Of a stretch of DNA of 56,366 bases, positions 27,460 to 35,636 are shown piece after piece (the first letter of the stretch is position 1; each line of letters begins with the position of its first letter). Both the position numbers and the translations under genes were made by a program. The notes under the pieces are model-generated. The model did not search any database, had not been told where the DNA came from, and saw nothing but the letters and a program-made list of their open reading frames with translations. Source of the stretch: Pseudomonadota bacterium (GTDB taxonomy: Bacteria > Desulfobacterota > Desulfovibrionia > Desulfovibrionales > Desulfovibrionaceae); contig JAEWPX010000091.1 of assembly GCA_023399375.1 (NCBI GenBank), forward strand, positions 1 to 56,366, given 5' to 3'.

Positions 27460-28821
27460 ATGCATATGCTGCAAAAGTTCATCCCGAAGAACAACAAGCC
27501 CGCACTGCCCAAAGAGGCGCTGGAATTCCAACCCGACGCCGAGGCATTAGAACTCGCGGCGCTGCCCGTCGCCGCGAGGCTCACCCTGCATGTCATCCTC
27601 GCCCTGTTCCTGGTCTTTCTGGTCTGGTCGTTTTTCGCCAAGGTCGACAAGATCGTCACCGCCAGCGGCAAGATCGTCTCCTCGGGCAAGAACATCATCG
27701 TTGCGCCGCTCAACGACGCCATCATCCGCAGCATCGACGTCCGGCTCGGGGCCACCGTGCGCCAGGGCGACGTGCTCGCGCACCTCGACCCGACCTTCAC
27801 CACGGCGGACCTCGCCCGTTTGCAGAAAAGCAAAATCTACGATCAATTGCAGCTTGCGCGCATGACCAGCGAACTGGCCGGCACGCCTTTCACGCCGCCG
27901 CCCGGCGCTTCCGAACAGGACATCGCCACCCAGCGCAAGCTGCTCGCCGGCCGCCAGGAGGAATTCTCGGCCAAGCTGCGCCAAAGCAACGCCAAGATTT
28001 CCCAGTTGCAGCAGAATATCCAGGCGCTGCAACGCCAGATCGCACAGATGGACAAGCAGGTGTCCGTGGCCAAGGAATTGGTCGGCATGCGCGTCAAGGT
28101 CTACGAGCAGGGGTCGGATTCCCGCCTTTCCCTGCTCGAGGCCGAGAACCACCTGGCCCAGACCAACGCGTCCATGGAGCAGCTCCGTGGCTCCCTGGAA
28201 TCCAAACGGCACGACCTGACGCAGGCGCTCTCCGAAAAGGAGGCCTTCATCGAAGGCTGGCGCAACGAGCTCTCCAGCCAGATCACCCTGGGCCGCAAGG
28301 ACCTGCAGTCCGTCCTCGAAGACCTGGCAAAGGCCGAACGCCTCCAGGAGCTGGCCACACTGACCGCGCCGAGCGACGCCGTGGTCCTGGACATCGCCAA
28401 TTACAACCCCGGCACGGTGATCAAAAGCGGCGAGGCCTTCATGACCCTCGTCCCCCTCAATACGCCTCTGGAAGCCTCCGTCTCCATCGATCCTTCCGAC
28501 ATCGGCTACGTCCGCCAGGGTGACCCGGCGGAAATCAAGCTCGACACCTATCCCTATCAGAAGTTCGGCTACCTGGAAGCCACGCTGCGCACCGTGGCCG
28601 AGGACGCCCAGAACATCGATACGGCAGGCAACCGGCGCTATGCCTACGAGGGGCGGCTGCGCATCACCGGCATGACGCACATGACCGACCTGCCTCCGGA
28701 TTTCAGGTTGGTGCCCGGTATGACGCTGTCCGCGGACATCAAGGTCGGTAGCCGTACGATCATCACGTATATCACCTGGCCGCTTATCCGCGTTTTCGGC
28801 GAATCCATCCGCGAACCCTAA
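27460..28821 (+). CDS. HlyD-family type I secretion membrane-fusion protein
   Basis: A 453-aa periplasmic adaptor that links the inner-membrane ABC exporter to an outer-membrane channel. A short cytoplasmic tail (1-40) is followed by one transmembrane helix (41-60, LTLHVILALFLVFLVWSFFA). Then come a barrel/lipoyl half-motif (SGKNIIVAPLNDAIIRSIDV), a long coiled coil (about 130-310), and the second lipoyl half and beta-barrel (LTAPSDAVVLDIANYNPGTVIKSGE broken over 305-335; SIDPSDIGYVRQGDPAEIKL). Length and order match HlyD/LapC adaptors. Start at ATG 27460 with GAGGA about 11 bases upstream, the same spacing as in the ABC gene. It lies 79 bases after the ABC gene, in one transcript. No TolC-like gene is nearby. 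Confidence 0.92.
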   Translation: MHMLQKFIPKNNKPALPKEALEFQPDAEALELAALPVAARLTLHVILALFLVFLVWSFFAKVDKIVTASGKIVSSGKNIIVAPLNDAIIRSIDVRLGATVRQGDVLAHLDPTFTTADLARLQKSKIYDQLQLARMTSELAGTPFTPPPGASEQDIATQRKLLAGRQEEFSAKLRQSNAKISQLQQNIQALQRQIAQMDKQVSVAKELVGMRVKVYEQGSDSRLSLLEAENHLAQTNASMEQLRGSLESKRHDLTQALSEKEAFIEGWRNELSSQITLGRKDLQSVLEDLAKAERLQELATLTAPSDAVVLDIANYNPGTVIKSGEAFMTLVPLNTPLEASVSIDPSDIGYVRQGDPAEIKLDTYPYQKFGYLEATLRTVAEDAQNIDTAGNRRYAYEGRLRITGMTHMTDLPPDFRLVPGMTLSADIKVGSRTIITYITWPLIRVFGESIREP

Positions 28822-28849
28822 CGCACAACGCCCTGCCAAGGAGCGCAAC

Positions 28850-30067
28850 ATGCCATTTTCCGATCCCCAGGCGCAGCAACATGCGTCCATGAAAGGCCCG
28901 CAGCTGGAAACCGTGCTGAGCAGCGAAACCACCCTGGTCCCTTTCCCTCCCGGCGCTTACCGTATCGCTGTCGGGGGCATGGAACACCCCGCCAAGACAG
29001 TGGCCAACACTGCGTTCCCGGCCATGCAGGTGAGCGTGCTTCCCGGTTGCCGCCAGTTCGCGCGGCTCGACACGGCCGACGGCGGCACAGCCTGGCTGGA
29101 GCGCGCCGGTGACCAGGCCATGCTGACCGTCACCGCCCCCGGGGGGCTCGTGCTGTTCACGTCCTATCGCCCCCATGACTACCCGACCACGGGTATTCGG
29201 ATGGACGTCGAAAGGCTCAAACAGGCCGCGCCCCAGGCTCCTGCCCCTGCTCCCGCGGCCTCGCCCCAGGCCCCCGCGTTTCCGCAGGCCCCGGGCTTCC
29301 CCCAGGCGCAACCCTTTGCGCGGCAGGCCGCATTCCAGCAGCCCGGTGGATTTCAAACTCCTGCAGCGCCCGCTTCGCCCCAGGGCTTTTCCCTGACGCC
29401 TCCCGCCGGAGCGGGCTTCCCAGCCGGCGGCGGGTTTTCCCAGCCCCCGTTTTCTCCTCAGGGATTCCAGCCCCAGCCCTTCCAGCCGTCGCCCGGCGCC
29501 GGCTTCCTCGGCGGCCCGGTCCCCGGCGGATTCGGCGCAGCGAATCCGGGATTGCGGCCCGCCGCGCCCCAGCCTTTCGCGCCGCAGGTCGCGCCCCGTC
29601 CCGGGCAGTTCGCACCGGCTGCACCGGCCGCGCCGACACCCTCAGGCGCGCCCGTCCCCGGCATCCGCATGGCCGGACACATCGAAAGGGAAGGCGACAA
29701 GGCCTTCGAGCCCGGACAGACCGTCGGCGTCGCCGGCTCCGGCCGTCGCCTCGAGGCCGTGGCGCTCTACGCCGAAGGCATCAACCTGCACGAGCTCGAA
29801 TACGCCGCCGTCAGCCGCGACGGCCATCTGCTGCCCTGGGTCTGCCCGCCGCAGTTCACCGGCTCCCGGGGCATGGGCGCGCCGCTGATCGGATTCGCCG
29901 CCAGACTCTCGGGCGAAGCCGCCGCGCGCTACGACATCGTCTATTCCGGGAGCTTTTTCCAGGGCGGCCAGGTCGCACCGGTCGGCAACGGCGAATTCCT
30001 CAGATCCCCGGTCCCGGGCGATCCCCTGGAATCCCTGCGCGTGGCGCTCACGCCCAAAACGGCCTAG
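28850..30067 (+). CDS. Two-domain protein with Pro/Gln/Phe/Ala/Gly-rich linker, candidate secretion partner
   Basis: A 405-aa protein with no signal peptide and no RTX repeats. Residues 1-125 form a compact N-terminal domain. Residues 126-280 are a low-complexity linker rich in Pro, Gln, Phe, Ala and Gly with repeated short units (FPQAPGFPQAQPF, GGFSQPPFSPQGF). The C-terminal 120 residues form a second beta-rich domain ending DPLESLRVALTPK, loosely like ChW-type surface modules. It has a strong ribosome site (AAGGAG) 28 bases after the HlyD gene and is followed by the hairpin at 30106, so it is the last gene of the secretion transcript. Position, missing Sec signal and linker composition make it a candidate type I substrate or accessory protein. 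This is inference; the family is not recognised. Confidence 0.75.
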   Translation: MPFSDPQAQQHASMKGPQLETVLSSETTLVPFPPGAYRIAVGGMEHPAKTVANTAFPAMQVSVLPGCRQFARLDTADGGTAWLERAGDQAMLTVTAPGGLVLFTSYRPHDYPTTGIRMDVERLKQAAPQAPAPAPAASPQAPAFPQAPGFPQAQPFARQAAFQQPGGFQTPAAPASPQGFSLTPPAGAGFPAGGGFSQPPFSPQGFQPQPFQPSPGAGFLGGPVPGGFGAANPGLRPAAPQPFAPQVAPRPGQFAPAAPAAPTPSGAPVPGIRMAGHIEREGDKAFEPGQTVGVAGSGRRLEAVALYAEGINLHELEYAAVSRDGHLLPWVCPPQFTGSRGMGAPLIGFAARLSGEAAARYDIVYSGSFFQGGQVAPVGNGEFLRSPVPGDPLESLRVALTPKTA

Positions 30068-30105
30068 GCCGCAAGGCAGCGACAAGGCCCGGACACCGCC
30101 GCACC

Positions 30106-30155
30106 GCGCACGGCCGCCGTCGCATGGGGCAACCCGGGCGACGGCGGCCGTGCGC
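30106..30155 (+). terminator. 18-bp perfect hairpin ending the secretion operon
   Basis: GCGCACGGCCGCCGTCGC (30106-30123) pairs perfectly with GCGACGGCGGCCGTGCGC (30138-30155) over a 14-base loop, followed by TTT. It starts 39 bases after the stop at 30067 and ends 35 bases before the next start. The very stable stem suits a transcription terminator, although the T-run is short. Confidence 0.65.
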
Positions 30156-30189
30156 TTTGGACCGCGGCGGCGCCGGGCACGAGGATGGC

Positions 30190-31440
30190 ATGCAGCCGGA
30201 ACTGACCGTCTTGTTCGTCCACAAGGACTTCCCGAGCCAATACCGCGGGCTGCTCGAACATTATCTGCGCCGGCCGGGCACGCGCGTGAGCGCCATCAGC
30301 AGCGCTTCCCGGAGGACGCCCATTCCGGGCGTCCTCGAAATGACATACGACGGCATCGGCGAACGTCCGGAGGGCCTGCACCAGTACGCCCGCCACGTCG
30401 AGGAACACATCCGGCGCGGCGTGGCCGCCATGGAGGCGGCCAAGGCCCTGCGCCGGGCAGGCGTCGTCCCCGACCTCATCTACGCCCACCCGGGCTGGGG
30501 CGAGGCGCTTTTCCTCAAGGACGTCTTTCCGAACGCCCGGCTCCTCTGCTACTGCGAGCACTACTACCTGCCGCGCGCCAACGACGCGGCCTTCGATCCC
30601 GAATTTCCCCTTGCGGAATACCATTGGCCCATTCTCGACCTGCAGAACACCCCGGGCCTGCTCGCCCTGGCCGCGTGCGACCGGGGCGTATCGCCCACCT
30701 TCTGGCAGCGCAGCAACTATCCGCACGAATGGCAGGGCAAGATCGCGGTCATCCACGAAGGCGTGGACACCGACGCCGTCCGCCCGGACCCGGCGGCCAG
30801 CCTGCGCGTCGACGGTCCGGGCCTGGACGTGGCCTGCGGCGACGAACTCGTCACCTACGTGGCCCGCGACCTCGAACCCTACCGCGGCTTCCACACCTTC
30901 ATGCGCGCCCTGCCGGAACTGCTGCGCCTGCGCCCGAGCTGCCGCGTGCTCGTGGTCGGCCGCGAGGGCGTGAGCTACGGCATGAAACCGCCCTTCGGCC
31001 AGAGCTACGCCCGCCGCTACAAGGCGCAGTACCCGGTCGATCCGGGCCGGGTCTGCTTTCTCGATACCCTGCCCTATCCGGATTACCTCAAGGTGCTCCA
31101 GGTCTCGGCCTGCCACGTCTACCTGACCTATCCCTTCGTGCTGTCCTGGTCGGCGCTGGAGGCCATGGCCGCAGGCTGCCTGCTGGTCGGCTCCGACACC
31201 CCGCCCGTGCGCGAAGTGGTCGAGGACGGGGTCAACGGCTTCCTGACCGACTTTTTCGACCACCACGCCCTGGCGCGGCGCATCGCCGCAGTCCTGGCGC
31301 ACCGCCACGAACTGGAGCACGTGCGCCGGGCCGCCCGGGAAACCGTGCTCTCCCGTTACGACAAGAAACGGATCTGCCTGCCGGCGCACCTGCGCCTTGC
31401 CGAGCAGGTCCTTGCCGGAGGTTGTGATGCCCACTCCTGA
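30190..31440 (+). CDS. GT4 glycosyltransferase
   Basis: A 416-aa cytoplasmic glycosyltransferase of the GT-B fold. The N-terminal domain begins LTVLFVHKDFPSQYRGLLEH and includes LIYAHPGWGEALFLKDVFP. The C-terminal donor domain has the GT4 hallmarks VTYVARDLEPYRGFHTFMRAL, VLVVGREGVSYG and VLSWSALEAMAAGCLLVGSD (EX7E region). Start at the ATG giving MQPELTVLFV with GAGGATGG upstream; a longer frame from 30124 would run into the terminator hairpin and is not preferred. Its 3' end overlaps the TPR gene by 14 bases. Clustered with a GT2-GT4 fusion and next to a type I secretion locus; glycan and acceptor unknown. Confidence 0.87.
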   Translation: MQPELTVLFVHKDFPSQYRGLLEHYLRRPGTRVSAISSASRRTPIPGVLEMTYDGIGERPEGLHQYARHVEEHIRRGVAAMEAAKALRRAGVVPDLIYAHPGWGEALFLKDVFPNARLLCYCEHYYLPRANDAAFDPEFPLAEYHWPILDLQNTPGLLALAACDRGVSPTFWQRSNYPHEWQGKIAVIHEGVDTDAVRPDPAASLRVDGPGLDVACGDELVTYVARDLEPYRGFHTFMRALPELLRLRPSCRVLVVGREGVSYGMKPPFGQSYARRYKAQYPVDPGRVCFLDTLPYPDYLKVLQVSACHVYLTYPFVLSWSALEAMAAGCLLVGSDTPPVREVVEDGVNGFLTDFFDHHALARRIAAVLAHRHELEHVRRAARETVLSRYDKKRICLPAHLRLAEQVLAGGCDAHS

Positions 31441-32728
31441 GGCCGCCCTCCTCCCGCCTGCGCCGGCCGCCGTGCTGGCCCTCGACGCGGCGCGGGCCCT
31501 GGCCGCGGCGGACAAGACGCGTGAGGCCAGGCAGCGCGCCCTGCCCCTGCTCGGGGAGCCCGCCCTGCACGTCCCGGCGCTCCTGCTCCTGCACGATCTG
31601 GCCCGGCGCGAGGGCGACGCGGCCGAAGCCCTGCGCCTGGCCGCCCGGGCCGCCCGGCTCGCGCCGGAAAGCCCCCCCCCCCTGGGCCATTGCGCCATGG
31701 CGCAAACCGATGCCGGCCGGCACGAGGCGGCGCTCGCCACGGCCCGGGACGCGCTGGCCCGGGATCCCGACGAAATACTGGCCGCGGCCGCAATCCTTTT
31801 GGCCGCCTGCCGCCTGGGCCGCCCGCAAGCGGCCCGGGATACGGCCGTGACCGTGCTGGCCGCACCCGAGCCCGAGGCGCAACTCGCGCCCCTTGCCGCG
31901 CAGACGCTGGCCGCCCTGGCCGGCGGCGGACCATGCGGCGTGCTGCTCCCGACGGACGGCCGGGAGGTCGTCGGCCGCATCGTCGCGGTACGCGACGCCG
32001 GAGGGGGACCCGTCCAGGCGGACCTGACCGCCGGAGGCAAGCGGCTAAGCCGCGTCGCTGCCGCCCTCCCCGTCGGTCCTGCCGCAGCGGGACTTTTCGC
32101 CTTTCGCTACGCGCCGTGCGAGCCGCTTCCCGCCGGAACCGAAGTCGCGGCCGTGCTCGCCGCGACCGGAACGCCGTTTTTCGCCTCCCCGCAAATCGTG
32201 GCCGCACCCTGCATGGCTTCTCCGGGGCCGGTGCGCGGCGCGGTGAAAGCCCTTCCGGACGGCCGCATCGCCGGCCACCTGTTCGACCCGGCCCGCCCGC
32301 TTGCGCGACAGCGCGTCGCCCTCGTCCCCGAGGACGATCCGGCCGCGGCCGCAACCGTCACGGCCGCGGAATTCGACGACAATCTTCTCGTCCGGGGCTA
32401 CGGCGACGGAAGCTGCGCTTTTTCCTACGCTTGGCCCGCGACGCCGGGCGCGCCCTGCCGCCGCGTGCACGTACTCGATGCGGCCACGCGGCTCCCCCTG
32501 GCCGGTTCGCCGGTCCTGGCCGCAAATCCCCTGGAAACCGCCGCGGCCCTGTCGCGCTTCAGTGCCTGGCTGCGTCTGGCCGGCGACGCCCCGGACGCGC
32601 CGCCGCCCCTGCCCGAAGACTGCCGGGGCTCCCTGCTCGATCTGGCCCGCGCCGCCCTGGCCGCCCTGGCCGGCGAACATGCCGCCGCCGCGCCCGAACC
32701 GGAAACGCCCGGAGACGCCCATGCCTGA
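31427..32728 (+). CDS. TPR-repeat protein with unassigned C-terminal half
   Basis: A 433-aa Ala-rich protein. Residues 10-165 are helical with about three TPR-like units (ALRLAARAARLAPESPPPLG, ALATARDALARDPDEILAAA). Residues 170-380 are beta-rich and unassigned (GHLFDPARPLARQRVALVPE), followed by a helical tail. No catalytic motif. A ribosome site (GGAGG) sits before the ATG, inside the end of the upstream glycosyltransferase gene, and its own end overlaps the GT2-GT4 gene by 8 bases. The tight overlaps indicate one translational unit, so it may scaffold the two glycosyltransferases or bind their acceptor; that is inference. Confidence 0.78.
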   Translation: MPTPEAALLPPAPAAVLALDAARALAAADKTREARQRALPLLGEPALHVPALLLLHDLARREGDAAEALRLAARAARLAPESPPPLGHCAMAQTDAGRHEAALATARDALARDPDEILAAAAILLAACRLGRPQAARDTAVTVLAAPEPEAQLAPLAAQTLAALAGGGPCGVLLPTDGREVVGRIVAVRDAGGGPVQADLTAGGKRLSRVAAALPVGPAAAGLFAFRYAPCEPLPAGTEVAAVLAATGTPFFASPQIVAAPCMASPGPVRGAVKALPDGRIAGHLFDPARPLARQRVALVPEDDPAAAATVTAAEFDDNLLVRGYGDGSCAFSYAWPATPGAPCRRVHVLDAATRLPLAGSPVLAANPLETAAALSRFSAWLRLAGDAPDAPPPLPEDCRGSLLDLARAALAALAGEHAAAAPEPETPGDAHA

Positions 32729-34673
32729 CGCTCTGTCCGCCCACGGCTCCGTGGACGTCGTCGTCCCGGTCTACAAGGGATACGGCCTGACGCGCGCCTG
32801 CCTGGAATCGCTTCTTGCCGCTTCCTGTCGCACGCCGCACCGCATCGTGGCGGTCAACGACCGTTCCCCCGAGCCCGCGCTTGCGGCGCATCTGCGCGCC
32901 CTGGCCGCAGAGGAACGCATCACGCTCCTGGAAAATCCCCGCAACATGGGCTTTCCGGCCACGGCCAACCGGGGCCTGGCCTGGGGCGAGGGGGGCGACA
33001 AGGTTCTCGTCAACAGCGACGTGCTCGTCTTCGACGGCTGGCTCGACCGGCTCGCCGCAGCCGCGTACGCCGCGCCGGACATCGGCACGAGCACGCCCTT
33101 TTCCAACAACGCCACCATCTGCTCCTATCCCCTGCCGAACCGCGACAATCCCCTGCCCGCGGACGTCTCCGCCGCCGGGCTCGACGCGCTCTTTGCCGCC
33201 GTCAACGCCGGGCGCGTCACAGACCTGCCCACGGCCGTCGGGTTTTGCATGTATATCCGGGGCGCATGCCTGCGCGACGTCGGCCTTTTCGACGCCGACG
33301 CCTTCGGCGCGGGCTACGGCGAGGAAAACGATTTCTGCCTGCGCGCGGCGCGCCTGGGCTGGCGACACGTGCTGGCCGGCGACGTCTTCGCCGTGCACGC
33401 CGGCGGGGCCTCCTTCGGCAAGGACAAAAACCCGGCCCTGGCGCGCAATCTGGCCGTGCTCGCCGCGCGCCATCCCGGCTACCTGCCGGCCGTGGCCGCA
33501 TTCACCCGCGCCGATCCCGTCGCGCCGCTGCGCCGGGGCGTGGACGTGGCCCGGCTGCGCCGCATGCATGCCGCGCCCCTGGTCGTGCGCCTGTGCCACG
33601 CCAAGGACGGCGGCACGGCAAAGCGCCTGGCCGACGAAAGCCGGGAACTGGCCGCCGCAGGCTACCTGCCGGCCACGCTCTCCCCGGCGGAGCGGGACGC
33701 CCCGGATGCGCGCGTGCGCCTGAGGGTGGAGCATCCCGACATCCCGGCGGAACTCCTCTACGACGCAATCGCCGAACTGCCGCAGCTTGTGGCGGATTTG
33801 CAGGCGCTCGGCATCGCGGGCGTCATCTTCCACCATTTCCTGGACCTGCCGCCGGAGCTGCTCGACCTGCCCGGGCTTTGCGGCGTGCCCCACGAGGCGC
33901 GCATCCACGACTACGGCTGGTTTTGCCCGAGCATCAACTGCATCGACGACTCGGGGCTTGCCTGCGGCGAACCCGATCCCGCCGCCTGCCAGCGCTGCGC
34001 CGACGTCAACGGTTCGGACATGCCGCACCTGACCGTGGCCGGCCTCTACGCCCAGTCCCGGCGCATCCTCGAGGGCGCGAGCCGCGTCACCGCGCCGAGC
34101 GCCGACGCGGCCGGGCGCATCGCCCGGCGTTTTCCCGCCGCCCGAATGGAAATCGTGCCCCATCCCGAACCGGCCTTCGCCCCGCCGCCGCAGCCCGCGA
34201 TCCTGCCCTGGGACGGCGCGACGGAGATACGTCTGGCCTTGGTCGGGGCCATCGGCGAGCACAAGGGCTACGGCGTGCTGCTGTCCATGGCCCGCGACGC
34301 CAACCGGCGCGGCCTGCCGTTGCGCTTTTGCGTGGCCGGGTTCACCCGGGACGATTTTCCGCTGTTCGCCACGGGCAAGGTCTTCGTTTCCGGGCGTTAC
34401 CGCGAGGAGGACGCCGTGGACGTCATCCGCGAGCTCGACTGCCATGCCGCGCTTTTTCTGTCGGTGTGGCCGGAGACCTTCTGCTACACCCTGACCGAGG
34501 CCTGGCGGGCCGGACTTTGGGCCGTGGGGTTCGACCTCGGGGCCGTCGGCGAGCGCATCGCGGCCACGGGCTATGGCTGGCGCATACCGCCCTGCCGCGA
34601 CGGCGGCACGGTCAACGACCGGCTGCTCGCGCTTTGCGCCGCCCCGCCCGCTCCGGGGTCGCTCGTGGCCTGA
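32721..34673 (+). CDS. Bifunctional glycosyltransferase, GT2 fused to GT4
   Basis: A 650-aa fusion. Residues 1-290 are a GT2 (GT-A) domain: VDVVVPVYKGYGLTRACLES, VAVNDRSPEPALAAHL, ENPRNMGFPATANRGL, and an acceptor-side GAGYGEENDFCLRA motif after the catalytic DVL segment (VNSDVLVFDGW). Residues 300-650 are a GT4 domain containing a Cys-rich insertion (HDYGWFCPSINCIDDS, then CGEPDPAACQRCADVNG) and donor-site sequence RYREEDAVDVIRELDC and VWPETFCYTLTEAWRAGLW. Each half appears intact, suggesting two successive sugar additions. Starts at the ATG overlapping the TPR gene end, with GGAGA upstream. Confidence 0.87.
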   Translation: MPDALSAHGSVDVVVPVYKGYGLTRACLESLLAASCRTPHRIVAVNDRSPEPALAAHLRALAAEERITLLENPRNMGFPATANRGLAWGEGGDKVLVNSDVLVFDGWLDRLAAAAYAAPDIGTSTPFSNNATICSYPLPNRDNPLPADVSAAGLDALFAAVNAGRVTDLPTAVGFCMYIRGACLRDVGLFDADAFGAGYGEENDFCLRAARLGWRHVLAGDVFAVHAGGASFGKDKNPALARNLAVLAARHPGYLPAVAAFTRADPVAPLRRGVDVARLRRMHAAPLVVRLCHAKDGGTAKRLADESRELAAAGYLPATLSPAERDAPDARVRLRVEHPDIPAELLYDAIAELPQLVADLQALGIAGVIFHHFLDLPPELLDLPGLCGVPHEARIHDYGWFCPSINCIDDSGLACGEPDPAACQRCADVNGSDMPHLTVAGLYAQSRRILEGASRVTAPSADAAGRIARRFPAARMEIVPHPEPAFAPPPQPAILPWDGATEIRLALVGAIGEHKGYGVLLSMARDANRRGLPLRFCVAGFTRDDFPLFATGKVFVSGRYREEDAVDVIRELDCHAALFLSVWPETFCYTLTEAWRAGLWAVGFDLGAVGERIAATGYGWRIPPCRDGGTVNDRLLALCAAPPAPGSLVA

Positions 34674-34790
34674 CGCGCCCCCGCGAAACACCCGCCATCA
34701 AGGAAACGTCACGCAACCGTCTGCCGCGCGTCGCCATTTTCGTCCCCGCCCGGCGCATGCTCGCCCACAATAAAAAAGCGAGGTGCCACC

Positions 34791-35018
34791 ATGCGCGAGA
34801 TCGACCCGCGAGTCCTCAGCCGGGAAACAAGCACACTGACCTGCGCCTGCGGCGCGGTCTTCACGGTGACCGTTTCCCGGCAGGCCGGCTGCGACCGGCT
34901 TCAATCCTTCCCCTGCCCGGCCTGCGCCAGGCTGCACGCCGCCAAGACCTGCCTGCCGCCGAGCCTTGCCCTCATCACCGTTCCCGCCGCTTTCGCCGCC
35001 AGCCGCCCCGCCGCCTGA
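34791..35018 (+). CDS. Small zinc-ribbon-like protein
   Basis: A 75-aa protein with a CxC pair (LTCACGAVFTVTV) and a CxxC pair (SFPCPACARLHAA), spaced like a four-Cys zinc ribbon; one further Cys lies in each half. A good ribosome site (GAGGTG) precedes the ATG. No family recognised. It stands 117 bases after the GT2-GT4 gene and about 200 bases before nuoA, and could be the end of the former transcript or a separate gene. Confidence 0.65.
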   Translation: MREIDPRVLSRETSTLTCACGAVFTVTVSRQAGCDRLQSFPCPACARLHAAKTCLPPSLALITVPAAFAASRPAA

Positions 35019-35122
35019 GTCCGCCTGCCCCTGCCGCAACCTGCGACCGACGCCCCGGGCCTCCCGGAGCGCCCGGGCGCATGGCCGGTCGCGCTCCGAA
35101 CGCGCCGCAGCGGACGCCAACC

Positions 35123-35150
35123 TGTTGCAAAAAAATCCGTTGCGGGTAGT
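35123..35150 (+). promoter_or_regulatory. nuoA: Candidate promoter of the nuo operon
   Basis: TTGCAA (35123-35128) and TAGTAT (35145-35150) are separated by 16 bases; this is the same TAGTAT and spacing as the candidate promoter at 14917-14944. The -10 ends 66 bases before the nuoA start. Its A/T content stands out in the otherwise GC-rich gap of 35019-35216, where no other gene is seen. Confidence 0.5.
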
Positions 35151-35216
35151 ATGGGTTGCAATAGGTTTTATCCGGCCCTGCGCAATCGTTGCCGCAGCGC
35201 CGGCAAGCGAGGTCAC

Positions 35217-35636
35217 ATGCCGCCGGAAAACGCTTTCGTCCCCCTTGCCGCGCCGTTTTCCCCCTGGGAACCGGGCGCGCTCGGCTTCACGGTCTTTTTC
35301 TGCATCGTGCTGGCCATCCTCGCGCTCATTCTCTTCCTCTCCGGCTTCCTGGTGCGCCGCCGTCCCACGCCCGAAAAACAGCGTCCCTACGAATGCGGCA
35401 TCCTGCCCACGGGCCAGGGCCGCTTCCGCTATCCGGTGCCCTTTTTCCTCATGGCCGTCTTCTTCCTCATCTTCGACGTGGAAACCGCCTACATCATGGC
35501 CTACGCCGCAGCCTGGCCCGAGCTCGGCCTTCCCGGCTACCTGCGCTTGGCCGTCTTCGTCGTAGTGCTCGGCCTGGGGCTCGCCTACGCCTGGAAAAAG
35601 GGCGGACTCGACTGGAACGAGGAGCAGGGCTTGTGA
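35217..35636 (+). CDS. nuoA: NADH-quinone oxidoreductase subunit A
   Basis: A 139-aa membrane subunit of complex I with three transmembrane helices. The family loop RPYECGILPTGQGRFRYPVP with its conserved Cys, and the helix-2 string FFLMAVFFLIFDVETAYI with acidic Asp-Glu, are clear. ATG at 35217 is preferred (GCGAGGT upstream) over an in-frame ATG at 35151. First gene of the operon; its stop overlaps the GTG start of nuoBCD (GTGA). Confidence 0.96.
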   Translation: MPPENAFVPLAAPFSPWEPGALGFTVFFCIVLAILALILFLSGFLVRRRPTPEKQRPYECGILPTGQGRFRYPVPFFLMAVFFLIFDVETAYIMAYAAAWPELGLPGYLRLAVFVVVLGLGLAYAWKKGGLDWNEEQGL

